Source: Parvularcula mediterranea | Lineage (GTDB): Bacteria; Pseudomonadota; Alphaproteobacteria; Caulobacterales; Parvularculaceae | DNA: 64,000 nucleotides | Reading direction: 5' to 3' | NCBI RefSeq assembly: GCF_013085255.1 | Contig: NZ_JABFCX010000002.1 | Span: 1,292,501-1,356,500, forward strand | Part shown: positions 44,641-54,685 of the stretch, in pieces | Position numbering within the stretch: the first letter of the stretch is position 1 | Layout: the number at the start of each line of letters is the position of its first letter | Position numbers and translations under genes: made by a program | Notes under the pieces: model-generated | What the model saw: only the letters and a program-made list of their open reading frames with translations | Databases searched by the model: none | Told to the model about the DNA's origin: nothing

Positions 44641-45036
44641 CTACACTCGAGGTGTGGCGAGGCCTTTGAAGGCAGCGCTGCGCGCGATGCGGATCAGGGT
44701 CTGCTTCCTGCGGGCACCGGCAAGCGTGATCTTCTCTGACGGCCTGACGATGGCCCCGCCGAAGCCATCGGCGATGATCAGGGCTTCGTCCTCAGGGAGA
44801 AGCTCAACGGGGAAGTCTTCGGGAACGGCGAAGTAAAAGAGGTCGCAATACTCGCGATACTCGGGCCATTTCTTGTCGACCTCGAAATCCGCGCGGCAGG
44901 ACTTCACCTCGACCATCAGGATCTCGCCCTTCTTGGAGACCGCAGCGATATCCGCGCGGCGGCCATTAGGGAGGGAGAGTTCGAAGATCGGCGCGTAGCC
45001 CATGTCGACGAGCAGGCGCGCGGTGCCGCGGGTCAC
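44641..45036 (-). CDS. mmcB: MmcB-family DNA repair protein
   Basis: 131 residues from the GTG at 45036. Matches the MmcB family, implicated in DNA-damage resistance in Caulobacter: TRGTARLLVDMGYAPIFELSLPNGRRADIAA, then EVKSCRADFEVDKKWPEYREYCDLFYFAV, a restriction-endonuclease-like fold with Asp-x-Ala and Glu-x-Lys residues. The family normally continues upstream (as in RPEVTEAVTRG); that sequence is present in frame before the GTG, and a CTG at 45102 overlapping the fdx stop may be the true start. See finding. Product secure; start uncertain. Confidence 0.85.
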   Translation of the reverse strand: MTRGTARLLVDMGYAPIFELSLPNGRRADIAAVSKKGEILMVEVKSCRADFEVDKKWPEYREYCDLFYFAVPEDFPVELLPEDEALIIADGFGGAIVRPSEKITLAGARRKQTLIRIARSAAFKGLATPRV

Positions 45037-45098
45037 GGCCTCGGTGACTTCGGGCCGCGTTTCCAGCGCTGGTTTGGCGAGGGGTTCGTCCTCGGTGC

Positions 45099-45425
45099 TC
45101 AGCCCTGGAACTCCGGGATCTTCACTTTCATGCCTTCGAGCTTCTTGGAGACAGAGATCTGGCAGGAGAGGCGGGAGTTGTCCTGACGCTCCGACGCGAA
45201 GTCCAGCATCGACTCTTCCATAGGCGAGGCTTCGCCGGTGGCCTCCTTGAAGCCCTCGTCCACATAGACGTGGCAGGTGGCGCAGGCGCAGGCCCCGCCG
45301 CAGTCGGCGTCGATACCGGGCACGCCATTCTTCACGGCGACCTCCATGAGGGTCAGCCCTTCCTGGGCCTCGATCTCATGTTCCTTGCCGTCATGTTCGA
45401 TGAAGGTAACCTTGACCACGCTCAC
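45099..45425 (-). CDS. 2Fe-2S ferredoxin (adrenodoxin type)
   Basis: 108 residues from a GTG at 45425 ([13 protein letters not shown]), with AAAGGCGA upstream. Cluster ligands: the CGGACACATC segment near residue 41 supplies three Cys (C-x5-C-x2-C), and SRLSCQIS near residue 86 the fourth, the spacing of adrenodoxin-type ferredoxins used by P450 systems and Fe-S assembly. Its stop is followed directly by the mmcB reading frame. Which redox partner it serves cannot be seen here. Confidence 0.9.
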   Translation of the reverse strand: MSVVKVTFIEHDGKEHEIEAQEGLTLMEVAVKNGVPGIDADCGGACACATCHVYVDEGFKEATGEASPMEESMLDFASERQDNSRLSCQISVSKKLEGMKVKIPEFQG

Positions 45426-45504
45426 TCGCCTTTCGTCGTTTGCCTGCACCTAGGCGTCTCTGGCAGGAGAGTGAACCCTTGCCAGAGATGAAGGAGCGCC
45501 CCCG

Positions 45505-45969
45505 TTGCCGCAGATAACCGTGCCGAACGAAGAGGCGATGAAGGCGCTTGGCCGCGACCTTGCGCCGATCCTGCGCGAGGGGGACTGCGTGAAGCTGGTG
45601 GGGGACTTGGGCGCAGGCAAGACGACGCTGGCGCGGGCGATCATCAGGGCGCGGGCCGGGGCGGAGATCGATGTGCCGAGCCCGTCCTTTTCGATCGTCG
45701 AGACTTACCAATTCGACACGCCTGTGCATCACGTTGACTTCTACCGTCTGGAGGACGCTTCGGAGGTGAGGGAGCTCGGCATCGAAGATATGGCAGACTA
45801 CGGAATTATGCTGGTCGAGTGGCCGGAGATCGCTGAAGGCTTCCTGCCGAAGGCGTGCCTGACGCTGCGGATCAGCCACCGCGAGGGCGATGCGCGGATC
45901 ATCGAGCTTGAAGGCGATGCTTCGTGGGAAGCGCGGCTGGCCGGCTTCCTCGGAGGGCATAAGGGATGA
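45505..45969 (+). CDS. tsaE: tRNA threonylcarbamoyladenosine biosynthesis protein TsaE
   Basis: ATPase partner in making t6A on ANN-decoding tRNAs, with TsaB and TsaD. 154 residues with a P-loop GDLGAGKTTLARAI near residue 36, VPSPSFSIVETYQ and HVDFYRLED. The start is a TTG at 45505 preceded by GGAG. Its last four bases overlap the amgK start. First gene of the tsaE-amgK-murU-addB-addA-trxA run on the plus strand. TsaD is encoded about 14 kb further on. Confidence 0.94.
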   Translation: MPQITVPNEEAMKALGRDLAPILREGDCVKLVGDLGAGKTTLARAIIRARAGAEIDVPSPSFSIVETYQFDTPVHHVDFYRLEDASEVRELGIEDMADYGIMLVEWPEIAEGFLPKACLTLRISHREGDARIIELEGDASWEARLAGFLGGHKG

Positions 45970-47039
45970 GCGCTGAGGTGAGTACGGCGATGGACGAACG
46001 CGCGGCGGAGCGCTCAGCGTTTCTAGAGCGCACCGACTGGGCATCGGCCCGGATCGTGCCCCTCGGCTCTGACGCCTCGATCCGGCAGTATTTCCGGCTG
46101 GAGGATGGGCCTGAGCCTGCGCTCCTCATGGATGCGCCCGCTGCGGCCATGGAGCCGCCATGCCCTCCGGATGCGGATGAACGGCGGAGGAGGAAGCTCG
46201 GTTACGGCGCGATGGTGCGCGGCTCGGCGAACTCGCTCCTTGCGTATAAGGCGACGGCTGAGGTCCTGGCCGAGCGTGGGCTTCTCGTCCCGCGGATGCT
46301 GGCCGATGATCTGGAGCATGGGTTTGCCATCGTTTCAGACCTTGGCGCTGAGCTTGTTTCCGATGCCTCCACCAAGCCTGAGCGTGAGGCAGAGCTTTAC
46401 CGGCGGGCGGCCGATGCTCTCGACAAGCTCCGCGAGAAGGAAGCCAAGCCCGGAGACGTTCACGGATGGCCTGTGCAGGCCTATGACTATCTTGCCTATG
46501 GCGCAGAAGTCGCGTTGCTGGATGAGTGGTTTCTTCCGTATGCGTACGGAAAGAAATTGGCCGATGAGGAGCGGACGAGGCTTGCGGATGCTTGGGGCGC
46601 CGTCTTCGCCAAGCTTTCCCCGGCACGGCACTATGTCCATCGCGATTTCCATGCGGACAATCTGGTGGTGACGGAGGAGCGTATCGGTGTTCTTGATTTT
46701 CAGGACCTGATGGTGGGCCAGGCTGCCTATGACTGGGTGTCGCTGATCGAGGATGCGCGCCGTGACGTGACGCCCGGGCTTCGCGAAGAGCTTTACGCGC
46801 GGGCAGTCAGCGGCGCGGATGATCCCCATGCGTTCGAGACGGACTACGCGATCCTCGGTGCCCAGAGGAATGCCAAGATCCTTGGCCTCTTCATGCGGCT
46901 CGTCCATCGTGACGGGAAACCCCGCTATGAGAGCCTGATCCCGAGGGTGCGCAACTTCTTCCTGCAGGACCTCGCCCGGCCGCCCCTTGCCGAGGTGCGC
47001 GGGGTGCTGGTCGATCTTTGCCCGGAGCTTTTCCAATGA
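45966..47039 (+). CDS. amgK: N-acetylmuramate/N-acetylglucosamine kinase
   Basis: Phosphorylates the anomeric carbon of recycled N-acetylmuramic acid, bypassing de novo UDP-MurNAc synthesis. 357 residues with the aminoglycoside phosphotransferase fold: catalytic HRDFHADNLVV near residue 228 and DFQDLMVGQAAYDWVSLIEDAR after it. Start overlaps the tsaE stop (ATGA) and its stop overlaps murU, so tsaE, amgK and murU are coupled. The pairing with MurU gives strong support for the substrate. Confidence 0.92.
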   Translation: MSAEVSTAMDERAAERSAFLERTDWASARIVPLGSDASIRQYFRLEDGPEPALLMDAPAAAMEPPCPPDADERRRRKLGYGAMVRGSANSLLAYKATAEVLAERGLLVPRMLADDLEHGFAIVSDLGAELVSDASTKPEREAELYRRAADALDKLREKEAKPGDVHGWPVQAYDYLAYGAEVALLDEWFLPYAYGKKLADEERTRLADAWGAVFAKLSPARHYVHRDFHADNLVVTEERIGVLDFQDLMVGQAAYDWVSLIEDARRDVTPGLREELYARAVSGADDPHAFETDYAILGAQRNAKILGLFMRLVHRDGKPRYESLIPRVRNFFLQDLARPPLAEVRGVLVDLCPELFQ

Positions 47040-47731
47040 GTGTTGGCGAGAAGGCCATGGTGCTGGCCGCAGGGCTCGGCACGCGGATCAGGAGCCTTGA
47101 TCCTGAGACGCCGAAGCCCCTGATCAAGGTCGCGGGCAAATCGCTGATCGACTACACGCTCGACATGCTCGGCGCGGATGGAGTCTCAGAGGCCGTGGTC
47201 AATGTCCACCACAAGGCGGACATGCTGGAGAGCCATCTTGCTGGCCGCGAGACGCCGAAGGTGACGATCTCCGATGAGCGTGGTGAGCTTCTGGAGACCG
47301 GCGGCGGTATCCTGAAGGCCCTGCCGAAGCTTGGGGGCGAGCCTTTCTTCTCCTGCAACACCGATGCGATCCTCCTCGGCGGTGATCCTGCGCCGAGCAC
47401 GCTGCGCAAGGGTTGGAGCGAGGAGACGGATGTGCTGTTGCTGCTGGTTCCCCTCGCGCGCACAAGCGGTTACGAGGGGAAGGGCGATTTCAGCCTGAAC
47501 GACCGTGGGCAGATCATCGACGCTTGCGACGGCGAGGCGATGGTCTTCACGGGGCTCCAGCTCCTCCGTCCGAGCCTCTTTGCGGGGCACGAGGTCGAGC
47601 GGGTCTCGACCCGGGCGTTCTGGCAGAAGGCGCGCGATGCGGGGCGGATGCATGGGGTCGTCTTCGGTGGCGACTGGATGCATGTGGGCGATCCCGAGGG
47701 TCACAGAATTGCGGAGGCCAGGCTCGCCTAG
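47036..47731 (+). CDS. murU: N-acetylmuramate-1-phosphate uridylyltransferase
   Basis: Makes UDP-MurNAc from MurNAc-1-phosphate in peptidoglycan recycling. 231 residues; nucleotidyltransferase signature VLAAGLGTRIRSLDPETPKPLIKVAGKSL near residues 8-36 and GDWMHVGDPEGH near the end. The frame is open to 47018, but the ATG at 47036 overlaps the amgK stop as ATGA and is preferred. Works directly on the product of AmgK. Confidence 0.93.
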   Translation: MSVGEKAMVLAAGLGTRIRSLDPETPKPLIKVAGKSLIDYTLDMLGADGVSEAVVNVHHKADMLESHLAGRETPKVTISDERGELLETGGGILKALPKLGGEPFFSCNTDAILLGGDPAPSTLRKGWSEETDVLLLLVPLARTSGYEGKGDFSLNDRGQIIDACDGEAMVFTGLQLLRPSLFAGHEVERVSTRAFWQKARDAGRMHGVVFGGDWMHVGDPEGHRIAEARLA

Positions 47732-47756
47732 CTCCGTAAGCGGAGAATAGGCTGGC

Positions 47757-50700
47757 ATGGCAGAGTTTGAACCGGATCGCGAAGGCCCGAGCCTCTACGC
47801 TGTCCTGCCTGGGCGGCCTTTCTTCGATGAGATCGTCAAGGCACTCCTGCGCGATTTCGGCGATGATCTCGGTGTCCTGCCCAGCATACGGATCTTTGTC
47901 CCGAGCCGCCGTTCTGCCCGTGCGCTGAAGGAAGCCTTTGTCCGGCATGCGCCCAAGGGTGTGATCCTGCTCCCGCGGATCACGGCGACGGCTGACCTCT
48001 CAGAAGATGACTTCCCGACGGGCGATCTCGTCCCGGGAGCGCTTTTGAGCGAAGCGCCTGCCGCGGCGGTCAAGCGGCTGAAGCTCGCCGGGATCTATGA
48101 CAAGGCGAAGCTTGATGCGGGCGATCCTGTCAGCTGGCACGGCGCGCTGATGGCGGCAGGGCAGCTTTCGCAGACCTCGGACATGCTCGCCGACCATGGG
48201 ATCACTGCCGATGACCTCGAGGCACTCGCCGAGGCGCCTGAGCTTGGTGAGGGGGCGAAGCACTGGCAGAGTATCCTCTCTGTGCTGACGGTGGTGACGA
48301 AGGACTATCCCAGATGGCTGGCCGGTGAGGGGATGGTTGATGGCCGGGTTCGCCGGGCGCAGCTTCTGGCGCGGCTTGGCGAGGCGCTGGCGCGGGACAG
48401 GAGCCGTCTCATCCTGGCGGCAGGGTTCCTTGGCACATCGCCGCCGACGGAGGCGTTCCTGAAGACCGTCGCCGGTCTTGATAATGGCGCAGTGGTCCTG
48501 CCAGCGCTTGACCAGGCGATGACGGACGAGGCGTGGGAGACGATCGAGGCGCCACATCCTCAGTCTGCGTACAAGGCGCTTCTGGAGAAGACGTTCGACG
48601 GCCTGCCCCGATCGGCCGTGCGGCTCTTGGGGCTTGCTGAGAGTGAGGGTGCTGCACGGCGAGAGCTCCTGTCGATGGCGCTGATGCCTGCGCGCTCGAC
48701 CCACCACTGGGCGGAGGCGTTCTCATCATTCCGTGAACGGCAGGATGCTGGCCAGGCACTTGAAGGCTTGAAGGTTGCTGTCGCGCGGACGTCGGACGAG
48801 GAGGCGGACTTCATCGCCCTGAAGCTTCGCTCGGTGCTCGAGGAGGAGGGGAAGTCCGCCTACCTCGTAACCGCCGACCGGCTGCTTGGCCGGAGGGTCG
48901 CAGCGAAGCTCGAGGGCTGGGGCATTGAGATCGACGATTCAGGTGGCGCGCCCCTCCGCGGCTCCTTCAGGGCGACGTTCCTGAGGCTGATTGCCCGGGT
49001 AATGGCCGAGCCGTCCGATGCTGTGGCTCTCGCGGGGCTGATCCATCACCAGCTCTTCGGGCTTGGAATGAAAGCGTCCGACCGGCGTCCGCTGGTCGCG
49101 GCTTTTGACAGGTTCCTCCGTGGGCGGAGGCCTCGTGAGGGGTGGGATGGGCTCGCGGAATCACTGACGGACGAATGGCGCGCTTTCCCGGGCAAGGCGA
49201 ACCGCGAAGACGATGCCGTCAAGCGGTGCGAAGAGCTATTGGTGAAGCTGCGCGAGGTCTTCCTTGCGACGCGGCGCCCCGACGAGGCCCCTGTTGCCCA
49301 GAGGCTGGAGGTGCATCTCGCTATTGCCGAGGCGCTGGCGGCGACGGATAGCGAGGAAGGGCGTGAGCGGCTCTATAGGTTTGAGGATGGCGAGGTCCTG
49401 CGTCCGCACCTTGAGCAGCTTCTGGCGCACCCTGACCTTCTGGGTCAGAGCAGTGCTGAGGACTATCCCGATATCTTCGATACGCTTTTGGATGGGCCTA
49501 GCTTCCGGCCGCCGGGTGGGCAGCATCCGAGGCTGTCCGTCTACGGCGTTCTTGAAGCGAGGCTGCAGACGGCTGACCTTGTGATTGTTGGTGGCCTTCA
49601 GGAGGGTGTGTGGCCGGGGGACGCTGCGGTTGATCCGTTCCTGTCGCGGAGCATGCGCGCAGGGCTCGGTCTGCCATCGCCCGATGCTGAGATCGGCCGG
49701 GTGGCCCATGACTTCCTTGACTTCGCGGCGCAGCCAGAGGTGCTGCTGACGCGGGCTGAGCGACGGGGGCGGTCGCCGCAACGCGCATCGCGCCTGATGC
49801 TCCGTCTGGAGAGCTTCCTGAAGGAGCTCGACAAGGACGGGACCTATGACGAGACCGCGCAGCTGAGAGCTTGGGCGGCTGGGCGGTTTGCCCATGAGGG
49901 CCGCGCGACACCCGCAAAGCCGCCTCGACCGAACCCGCCGGTGGACAAGCGGCCAGACAGGCTCTCGGTGAGCAATATCGGCACGTGGTTGCGCGATCCT
50001 TACGCGATCTATGGCGACAAGGTGCTCGGCCTACGGAAGTTTCGCAGCTATGATGAGCCCTTCGGATCGCGTGAGCGCGGCGATGTCCTGCACAAGCTGT
50101 TCGAGGTCTTCATTCAGGGGCACCTCGAGGATCCGGTGGACGAGATTGAGGAGGAGTTGGAGCGCCGCCTCGACTTCGTTCTCGACGCCTTCGACGTGCC
50201 GGAGGAGCAAAGGCTGCTGAACAGCAAGTTCCTGACGACCGGGCTCAAGGTCTTTGCCGCGCAGGAACGAAAGCTCCGCGAGCGGGGCCATGCTGCGGCG
50301 ATCGAAGAGCGCGGGGAGATGGCGCTGAAAGCGGGCGGTCGGGATATCACGCTGCGCGCTGTTGCAGACCGGATTGATCTTTTCACGGATGGTGGCGGGC
50401 ACATCATCGACTATAAGCTGGGTGGACAGGCGAGCCTTGCGGAAGCTGAGCATTTCTCTCCGCAGCTTTTCCTTTGTGCGATGATGCTGCGGGAGGGCTG
50501 CTTTGATCCTCCGGGTGCGGTGGAGCCTGAGCAGATCTCGTTCCTGCGGATGAAGTTTGCTTCGGGCGAGAAGATCGATGAGCTGTTTCCTGCCAAAGTT
50601 TCAGCGAAGAAGGGGCAGCGCATATCCAGCGGAGAGCTGCTGGCCGATCAGCTAGCGACGTTCGAGCGGAACTTCTACGAGTGGCTTGAGGTTCAGTATA

Positions 50701-50816
50701 AGGATGGAACGCCCTTCCTGTCGCAAGTGAGGCCGTTCAAGTCCGGCAGTGCAGGAGACTATGACGAGTTGGCCAGGCGGTCCGAATGGGCGGAGGCGCA
50801 GGGCGATGACGACTGA
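47757..50816 (+). CDS. addB: Double-strand-break repair nuclease subunit AddB
   Basis: Subunit of the AddAB helicase-nuclease that resects DNA ends for RecA loading. 1019 residues. An N-terminal helicase-like region is followed by a C-terminal PD-(D/E)XK nuclease with IIDYKLGGQASLAEA near residue 885; this nuclease includes the region where family members carry a Cys-coordinated Fe-S cluster, though here the Cys pattern is not obvious. Ends by overlapping addA by 11 bases. Confidence 0.94.
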   Translation: MAEFEPDREGPSLYAVLPGRPFFDEIVKALLRDFGDDLGVLPSIRIFVPSRRSARALKEAFVRHAPKGVILLPRITATADLSEDDFPTGDLVPGALLSEAPAAAVKRLKLAGIYDKAKLDAGDPVSWHGALMAAGQLSQTSDMLADHGITADDLEALAEAPELGEGAKHWQSILSVLTVVTKDYPRWLAGEGMVDGRVRRAQLLARLGEALARDRSRLILAAGFLGTSPPTEAFLKTVAGLDNGAVVLPALDQAMTDEAWETIEAPHPQSAYKALLEKTFDGLPRSAVRLLGLAESEGAARRELLSMALMPARSTHHWAEAFSSFRERQDAGQALEGLKVAVARTSDEEADFIALKLRSVLEEEGKSAYLVTADRLLGRRVAAKLEGWGIEIDDSGGAPLRGSFRATFLRLIARVMAEPSDAVALAGLIHHQLFGLGMKASDRRPLVAAFDRFLRGRRPREGWDGLAESLTDEWRAFPGKANREDDAVKRCEELLVKLREVFLATRRPDEAPVAQRLEVHLAIAEALAATDSEEGRERLYRFEDGEVLRPHLEQLLAHPDLLGQSSAEDYPDIFDTLLDGPSFRPPGGQHPRLSVYGVLEARLQTADLVIVGGLQEGVWPGDAAVDPFLSRSMRAGLGLPSPDAEIGRVAHDFLDFAAQPEVLLTRAERRGRSPQRASRLMLRLESFLKELDKDGTYDETAQLRAWAAGRFAHEGRATPAKPPRPNPPVDKRPDRLSVSNIGTWLRDPYAIYGDKVLGLRKFRSYDEPFGSRERGDVLHKLFEVFIQGHLEDPVDEIEEELERRLDFVLDAFDVPEEQRLLNSKFLTTGLKVFAAQERKLRERGHAAAIEERGEMALKAGGRDITLRAVADRIDLFTDGGGHIIDYKLGGQASLAEAEHFSPQLFLCAMMLREGCFDPPGAVEPEQISFLRMKFASGEKIDELFPAKVSAKKGQRISSGELLADQLATFERNFYEWLEVQYKDGTPFLSQVRPFKSGSAGDYDELARRSEWAEAQGDDD

Positions 50817-53800
50817 TCTCGAAAAGACCAACGACATCCAGAAGCGTGTCGGCGATCCTGCGCGCTCGGCATGGGTCTCGGCCAACGCTGGGACAGGCAA
50901 GACCTATATCCTTGTACGGAGGGTGATCAGAGAACTGCTCGCAGGCGCTGAACCTGCATCGATCGTCTGCATCACGTTCACCAAGGCCGGCGCGGCAGAG
51001 ATGTCGGGGCGGCTTCTCGAGATGCTGAGCGACTGGACGCTGGTCCCCGACGACAAGCTTTCCAAGGAGCTGGCCGACATCACCGGGACAGTGCCGTCTG
51101 CGGATGAATTGAAGGATGCGCGGCAGCTCTTTGCCAAGGCGTTGGAGAGCCCTGGTGGCCTGAAGATCCAGACGATCCACAGCTTCTGCGCCTCGATCCT
51201 GTCGCGCTTCCCCGTGGAGGCCGGACTGCCTCTCGGGTTCAAGGCGCTCGAAGATGACGAAGCGGCGGCGATCCTGCGTGAGGCGGTCAGGGACGTGGCG
51301 ACGTGGCTGAAGACCGATGATGGGCTTGGCGCACAGCTCGACCTTGTGACCGCAAAATTGCAGGCCGCTGAAGAGGATGGGCTAGGGTTCCAGCCGTCGA
51401 TCGAGGATGCACTGACGCTCTACGCGCAAAAGACGCGCAGCCTACGGACTTTGCCAGCGGAGATGGGCGACGCGCTGAGGTCGGTCGTGGGGGCTGAGTT
51501 TCAGACTGAAGAGGAGGTGGCGCAGGGTTTTCACAGCGACCTCCGCCATCAGTATGGTGCGTTCCTATCGTCAATGATCGGAACCCTCGACGCGAGCAAG
51601 GCGAAAGAGGGTGCGTTGGTTGAAGGCGCAAAAGCTGCTCTTGAGTCCGCGCCGACGCTGGACCTCATCGAGAATTCCTTTGTTCTGACCGCTGACCAGA
51701 AGCCTCGGAAAGTCGCGAACCTTGCTGGGTGCAAGCTGATCGAGAACTTTGCTGAGCAGTGGGAGGGGCTTTCTGATCTCGTGCTTGAGAACCTCGCGCA
51801 GCTCCGCGCCGTGCGGCTGTTCGATCTCAATTATGCCTTTAGCCTGCTCGCGAGGGCATCGATCCAGCACTATAATCAGCTCAAAGAGGAACGTCTCGGT
51901 CTCGACTATGATGACCTGATTGAGAAGACTCTCGATCTGTTGGGGCGGGTAGAGAACGCCTGGGTTCAGTACAAGCTCGATGCTGCGATCGACCACGTGC
52001 TACTCGACGAGGCGCAGGATACTTCGGCCTCGCAGTGGGAGCTCGTTAAGAAGCTGTCTGAGGAGCTGACCGCAACCTCGGAAGATGCAGCGGGTACGCA
52101 CCGGTATCGCTCTCTCTTTGTCGTGGGCGATCCCAAGCAGTCGATCTATGCCTTCAACGGGGCGGAGGCGCGGCTCTTCAATCAGACCCATGAAGAGTAT
52201 GAGACGCGGATGGGCGGAAGGCTGGCCGACGGTCGGCTGTTTCTGTCGTTCCGGACGGCGCAGCCCGTGCTTGATGCGGTGGATGCGATCTTCCACACGG
52301 ACGGCTTTCGTGAGGCAGGCGGTCCTTACACGGAGCACAAGAGCGCCAAGCCTGAACGGCCAGGCTCGGTCGCACTGTGGCCTCACCTGCCCGAGGAAGA
52401 GAAGGCCGATGTCGATGTCTGGGCGCCTGTGGATGCGCCGAGCGAGGGGAGCATCGACCGGCGTCTGGCAAGAGCGATCGCGGCGGATATCAAGGCGCGG
52501 ATGGAGCGGGGAGACAGGCTTGCCTGCAAGGACGGCCGCGTTCTTCAGCCTAAGGACGTCATGATCCTGTTCCAGCGGCGTGGGCCCCGGTTCGAAGAAA
52601 TGCTCAAGGCGCTGGTCGATGCTGGCATTCCCAGCGCGGGGACCGACCGGATCGCGATTGCGCGGGACACGGCGGTCAGGGACCTGATTGCGCTCCTGCG
52701 CCTCGCAGCCAACCGCGATGACAGCCTCAGCCTTGCGGTGCTCCTGAAGTCGCCTTTCTTTGGTTGGAGTGAGGACAGGCTCTACGATCTTTGTCAGGAT
52801 GCGGATGGCGGCCTCCTCTGGCGGGCTCTGCGCGATGACCCGGCGCAGGATGCGCAGGAGGCGTTTTCGGAGCTGAGCCGCGTTCTCGACACAGGCGCGC
52901 GGCACGGGCCCTACCGGATGCTGGCGGCGATGCTTGATGGAGGCGGGGAGCTGACGGGGCGGCAGCGGCTGGGTGCGCGGCTCGGTGATAGCTACGCGGA
53001 GGCGGTGGAGACCTTTCTCGATGAAGCGCTCTCTTTCGAAGACCGTGAGCCGCGGAGCCTCCACGGCTTCCTGCGGTATGCGGAGAACTTCTCCCGCGAC
53101 ATCAAGCGGGAGACGGCTGGCGAGGAAGTCACTGGGGTGCGGGTGATGACCGTGCACGGAGCGAAGGGGTTGGAAGCCCCGCTGGTCTATGTGGCGGATG
53201 CGGACTACCTCAAGAAGCCCCACGACGTCCGAAAGCGTGCGATGTTTGTCTATCCTGAGCCCGAGGGGCATGATGCGCCGCTTCCGGTTCTTGTCACGGG
53301 TTCGGTGAAGACCGACCCGCCTGCGCTCACGCCTGCCTCTGAGGATGCGGAGCAGCTGCGCCTCGAGGAGTATCAGCGGCTGTTCTACGTGGCGGCTACC
53401 CGGGCAGAGGAGCACCTCGTGATTGCGGGGGGTAAGGCGCCGAAGGATAGCGGCGAGCCGCCGCCTACCTGGCACGCTATGGCGATGTCGGGAATGGACC
53501 GTCTTGGTGCGGATGGTTCGGTGGTATCGGAAGAGGTCGAAGGTCTCGGGACCGTTCAGCTCTATGCCAAGGGCGGCACGATGCCTGAGGCTGAGGCGTC
53601 TTCGGATCAGGGTGCGGAGCGTATTGCTTCTCCCCAATGGCTTTCCGAGCCTGTGCGGCCGGAGGATCCGGGGCGGGTGATCTACCCGTCGCTGATCGGT
53701 GCTTTGGAAGAAGATGAGCGGGGCGAGGCGGAGGAGGCATCGCCATCGTCATCCAATGCGAGACTGCGCGGCGTCCTCTTGCACCGGTTGCTGGAAGTCC

Positions 53801-54222
53801 TGCCGGAAGTTCCGCCTGCGGAGCGTAAGACCCACGCTTCGGCGCTGGTCCAGCGTCAGGGGCAGGGCCTTGAGCGGGCAGAGCTGCCTGGGATCGTCGA
53901 TGCTGCGCTCGGTGTCCTCGCGGATGACAGCTTCGCACCTCTCTTCGGGGAAGGGAGCATGGCAGAGGTCTCGATCCAGGGACAGGTGGATGGCGTGACG
54001 TTCAGTGGGCAGATTGACCGCCTCCTGATGACGGACAGCGAGATTGTTGCCGTGGAGTACAAGTCTTCGCGCTGGATACCCGCGACGGCGGACGCCGTGC
54101 CCTCAGCTCATCGCAAGCAGATGGAAGCCTATCTTGCGCTTCTGACGCAGATGGAACCCTCCCGTCCGGTGCGCGGGATACTCCTTTACACGGCCGGGCC
54201 GAGGGTGATCGAGGTCGGTTGA
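50806..54222 (+). CDS. addA: Double-strand-break repair helicase AddA
   Basis: UvrD-like 3'-5' helicase and nuclease of AddAB. 1138 residues: Walker [16 protein letters not shown] near residue 25, [12 protein letters not shown] (motif Ia), [16 protein letters not shown] (motif II), [18 protein letters not shown] (III), [20 protein letters not shown] (V), [12 protein letters not shown] (VI), and a C-terminal nuclease with [12 protein letters not shown]. The ATG at 50806 ([12 protein letters not shown]) is preferred over 50749 because the extra 19 residues are unlike the family and overlap addB. Confidence 0.95.
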   Translation: MTTDLEKTNDIQKRVGDPARSAWVSANAGTGKTYILVRRVIRELLAGAEPASIVCITFTKAGAAEMSGRLLEMLSDWTLVPDDKLSKELADITGTVPSADELKDARQLFAKALESPGGLKIQTIHSFCASILSRFPVEAGLPLGFKALEDDEAAAILREAVRDVATWLKTDDGLGAQLDLVTAKLQAAEEDGLGFQPSIEDALTLYAQKTRSLRTLPAEMGDALRSVVGAEFQTEEEVAQGFHSDLRHQYGAFLSSMIGTLDASKAKEGALVEGAKAALESAPTLDLIENSFVLTADQKPRKVANLAGCKLIENFAEQWEGLSDLVLENLAQLRAVRLFDLNYAFSLLARASIQHYNQLKEERLGLDYDDLIEKTLDLLGRVENAWVQYKLDAAIDHVLLDEAQDTSASQWELVKKLSEELTATSEDAAGTHRYRSLFVVGDPKQSIYAFNGAEARLFNQTHEEYETRMGGRLADGRLFLSFRTAQPVLDAVDAIFHTDGFREAGGPYTEHKSAKPERPGSVALWPHLPEEEKADVDVWAPVDAPSEGSIDRRLARAIAADIKARMERGDRLACKDGRVLQPKDVMILFQRRGPRFEEMLKALVDAGIPSAGTDRIAIARDTAVRDLIALLRLAANRDDSLSLAVLLKSPFFGWSEDRLYDLCQDADGGLLWRALRDDPAQDAQEAFSELSRVLDTGARHGPYRMLAAMLDGGGELTGRQRLGARLGDSYAEAVETFLDEALSFEDREPRSLHGFLRYAENFSRDIKRETAGEEVTGVRVMTVHGAKGLEAPLVYVADADYLKKPHDVRKRAMFVYPEPEGHDAPLPVLVTGSVKTDPPALTPASEDAEQLRLEEYQRLFYVAATRAEEHLVIAGGKAPKDSGEPPPTWHAMAMSGMDRLGADGSVVSEEVEGLGTVQLYAKGGTMPEAEASSDQGAERIASPQWLSEPVRPEDPGRVIYPSLIGALEEDERGEAEEASPSSSNARLRGVLLHRLLEVLPEVPPAERKTHASALVQRQGQGLERAELPGIVDAALGVLADDSFAPLFGEGSMAEVSIQGQVDGVTFSGQIDRLLMTDSEIVAVEYKSSRWIPATADAVPSAHRKQMEAYLALLTQMEPSRPVRGILLYTAGPRVIEVG

Positions 54223-54307
54223 GTTTTTCACGTGCCGCGGCGAGAAACCTTCACCTCTTGCGCTGCGAAATGAGGGGTCTACTTCTGCCCCTCGAAAGGA
54301 TGACATC

Positions 54308-54634
54308 ATGACGACCAAAACTGTCACCGACAAGAGTTTTGCCGACGACGTGCTTGGCGCCGAAGGCCCCGTGCTCGTTGATTTCTGGGCGACCTGGTGC
54401 GGCCCGTGCAAGCAGATCGCTCCGGCGCTTGAAGAGATTGCTGGCGAAAAGGCGGGTTCGCTCACCGTCGCCAAAGTCGATATCGACACCAACCCTGACA
54501 CGCCGGGCCAGTATGGCGTGCGCGGTGTCCCGACCCTTATGCTGTTCAAGGATGGCGAGCTTGTGGCGACGAAGGTTGGCGCTGCGCCCAAGACTCAGCT
54601 CGATGCCTGGATCAAGGAAAGCGTCGGCGTCTGA
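54308..54634 (+). CDS. trxA: Thioredoxin
   Basis: Cytosolic disulfide reductase. 108 residues with [16 protein letters not shown], an intact WCGPC, near residue 30 and the cis-proline segment [20 protein letters not shown] precedes the start. Ends the addAB run; a terminator follows 26 bases after its stop. Confidence 0.97.
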   Translation: MTTKTVTDKSFADDVLGAEGPVLVDFWATWCGPCKQIAPALEEIAGEKAGSLTVAKVDIDTNPDTPGQYGVRGVPTLMLFKDGELVATKVGAAPKTQLDAWIKESVGV

Positions 54635-54660
54635 CGCCTGACGGCCTTATGGTTTGAAGG

Positions 54661-54685
54661 AAGGCGCCCTCGCGGCGCCTTTTTT
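54661..54685 (+). terminator. Rho-independent terminator after trxA
   Basis: Arms AAGGCGCC and GGCGCCTT, loop CTCGC, tail TTTT. The T run meets the stop codon of the convergent hemY gene at 54685. Confidence 0.9.
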
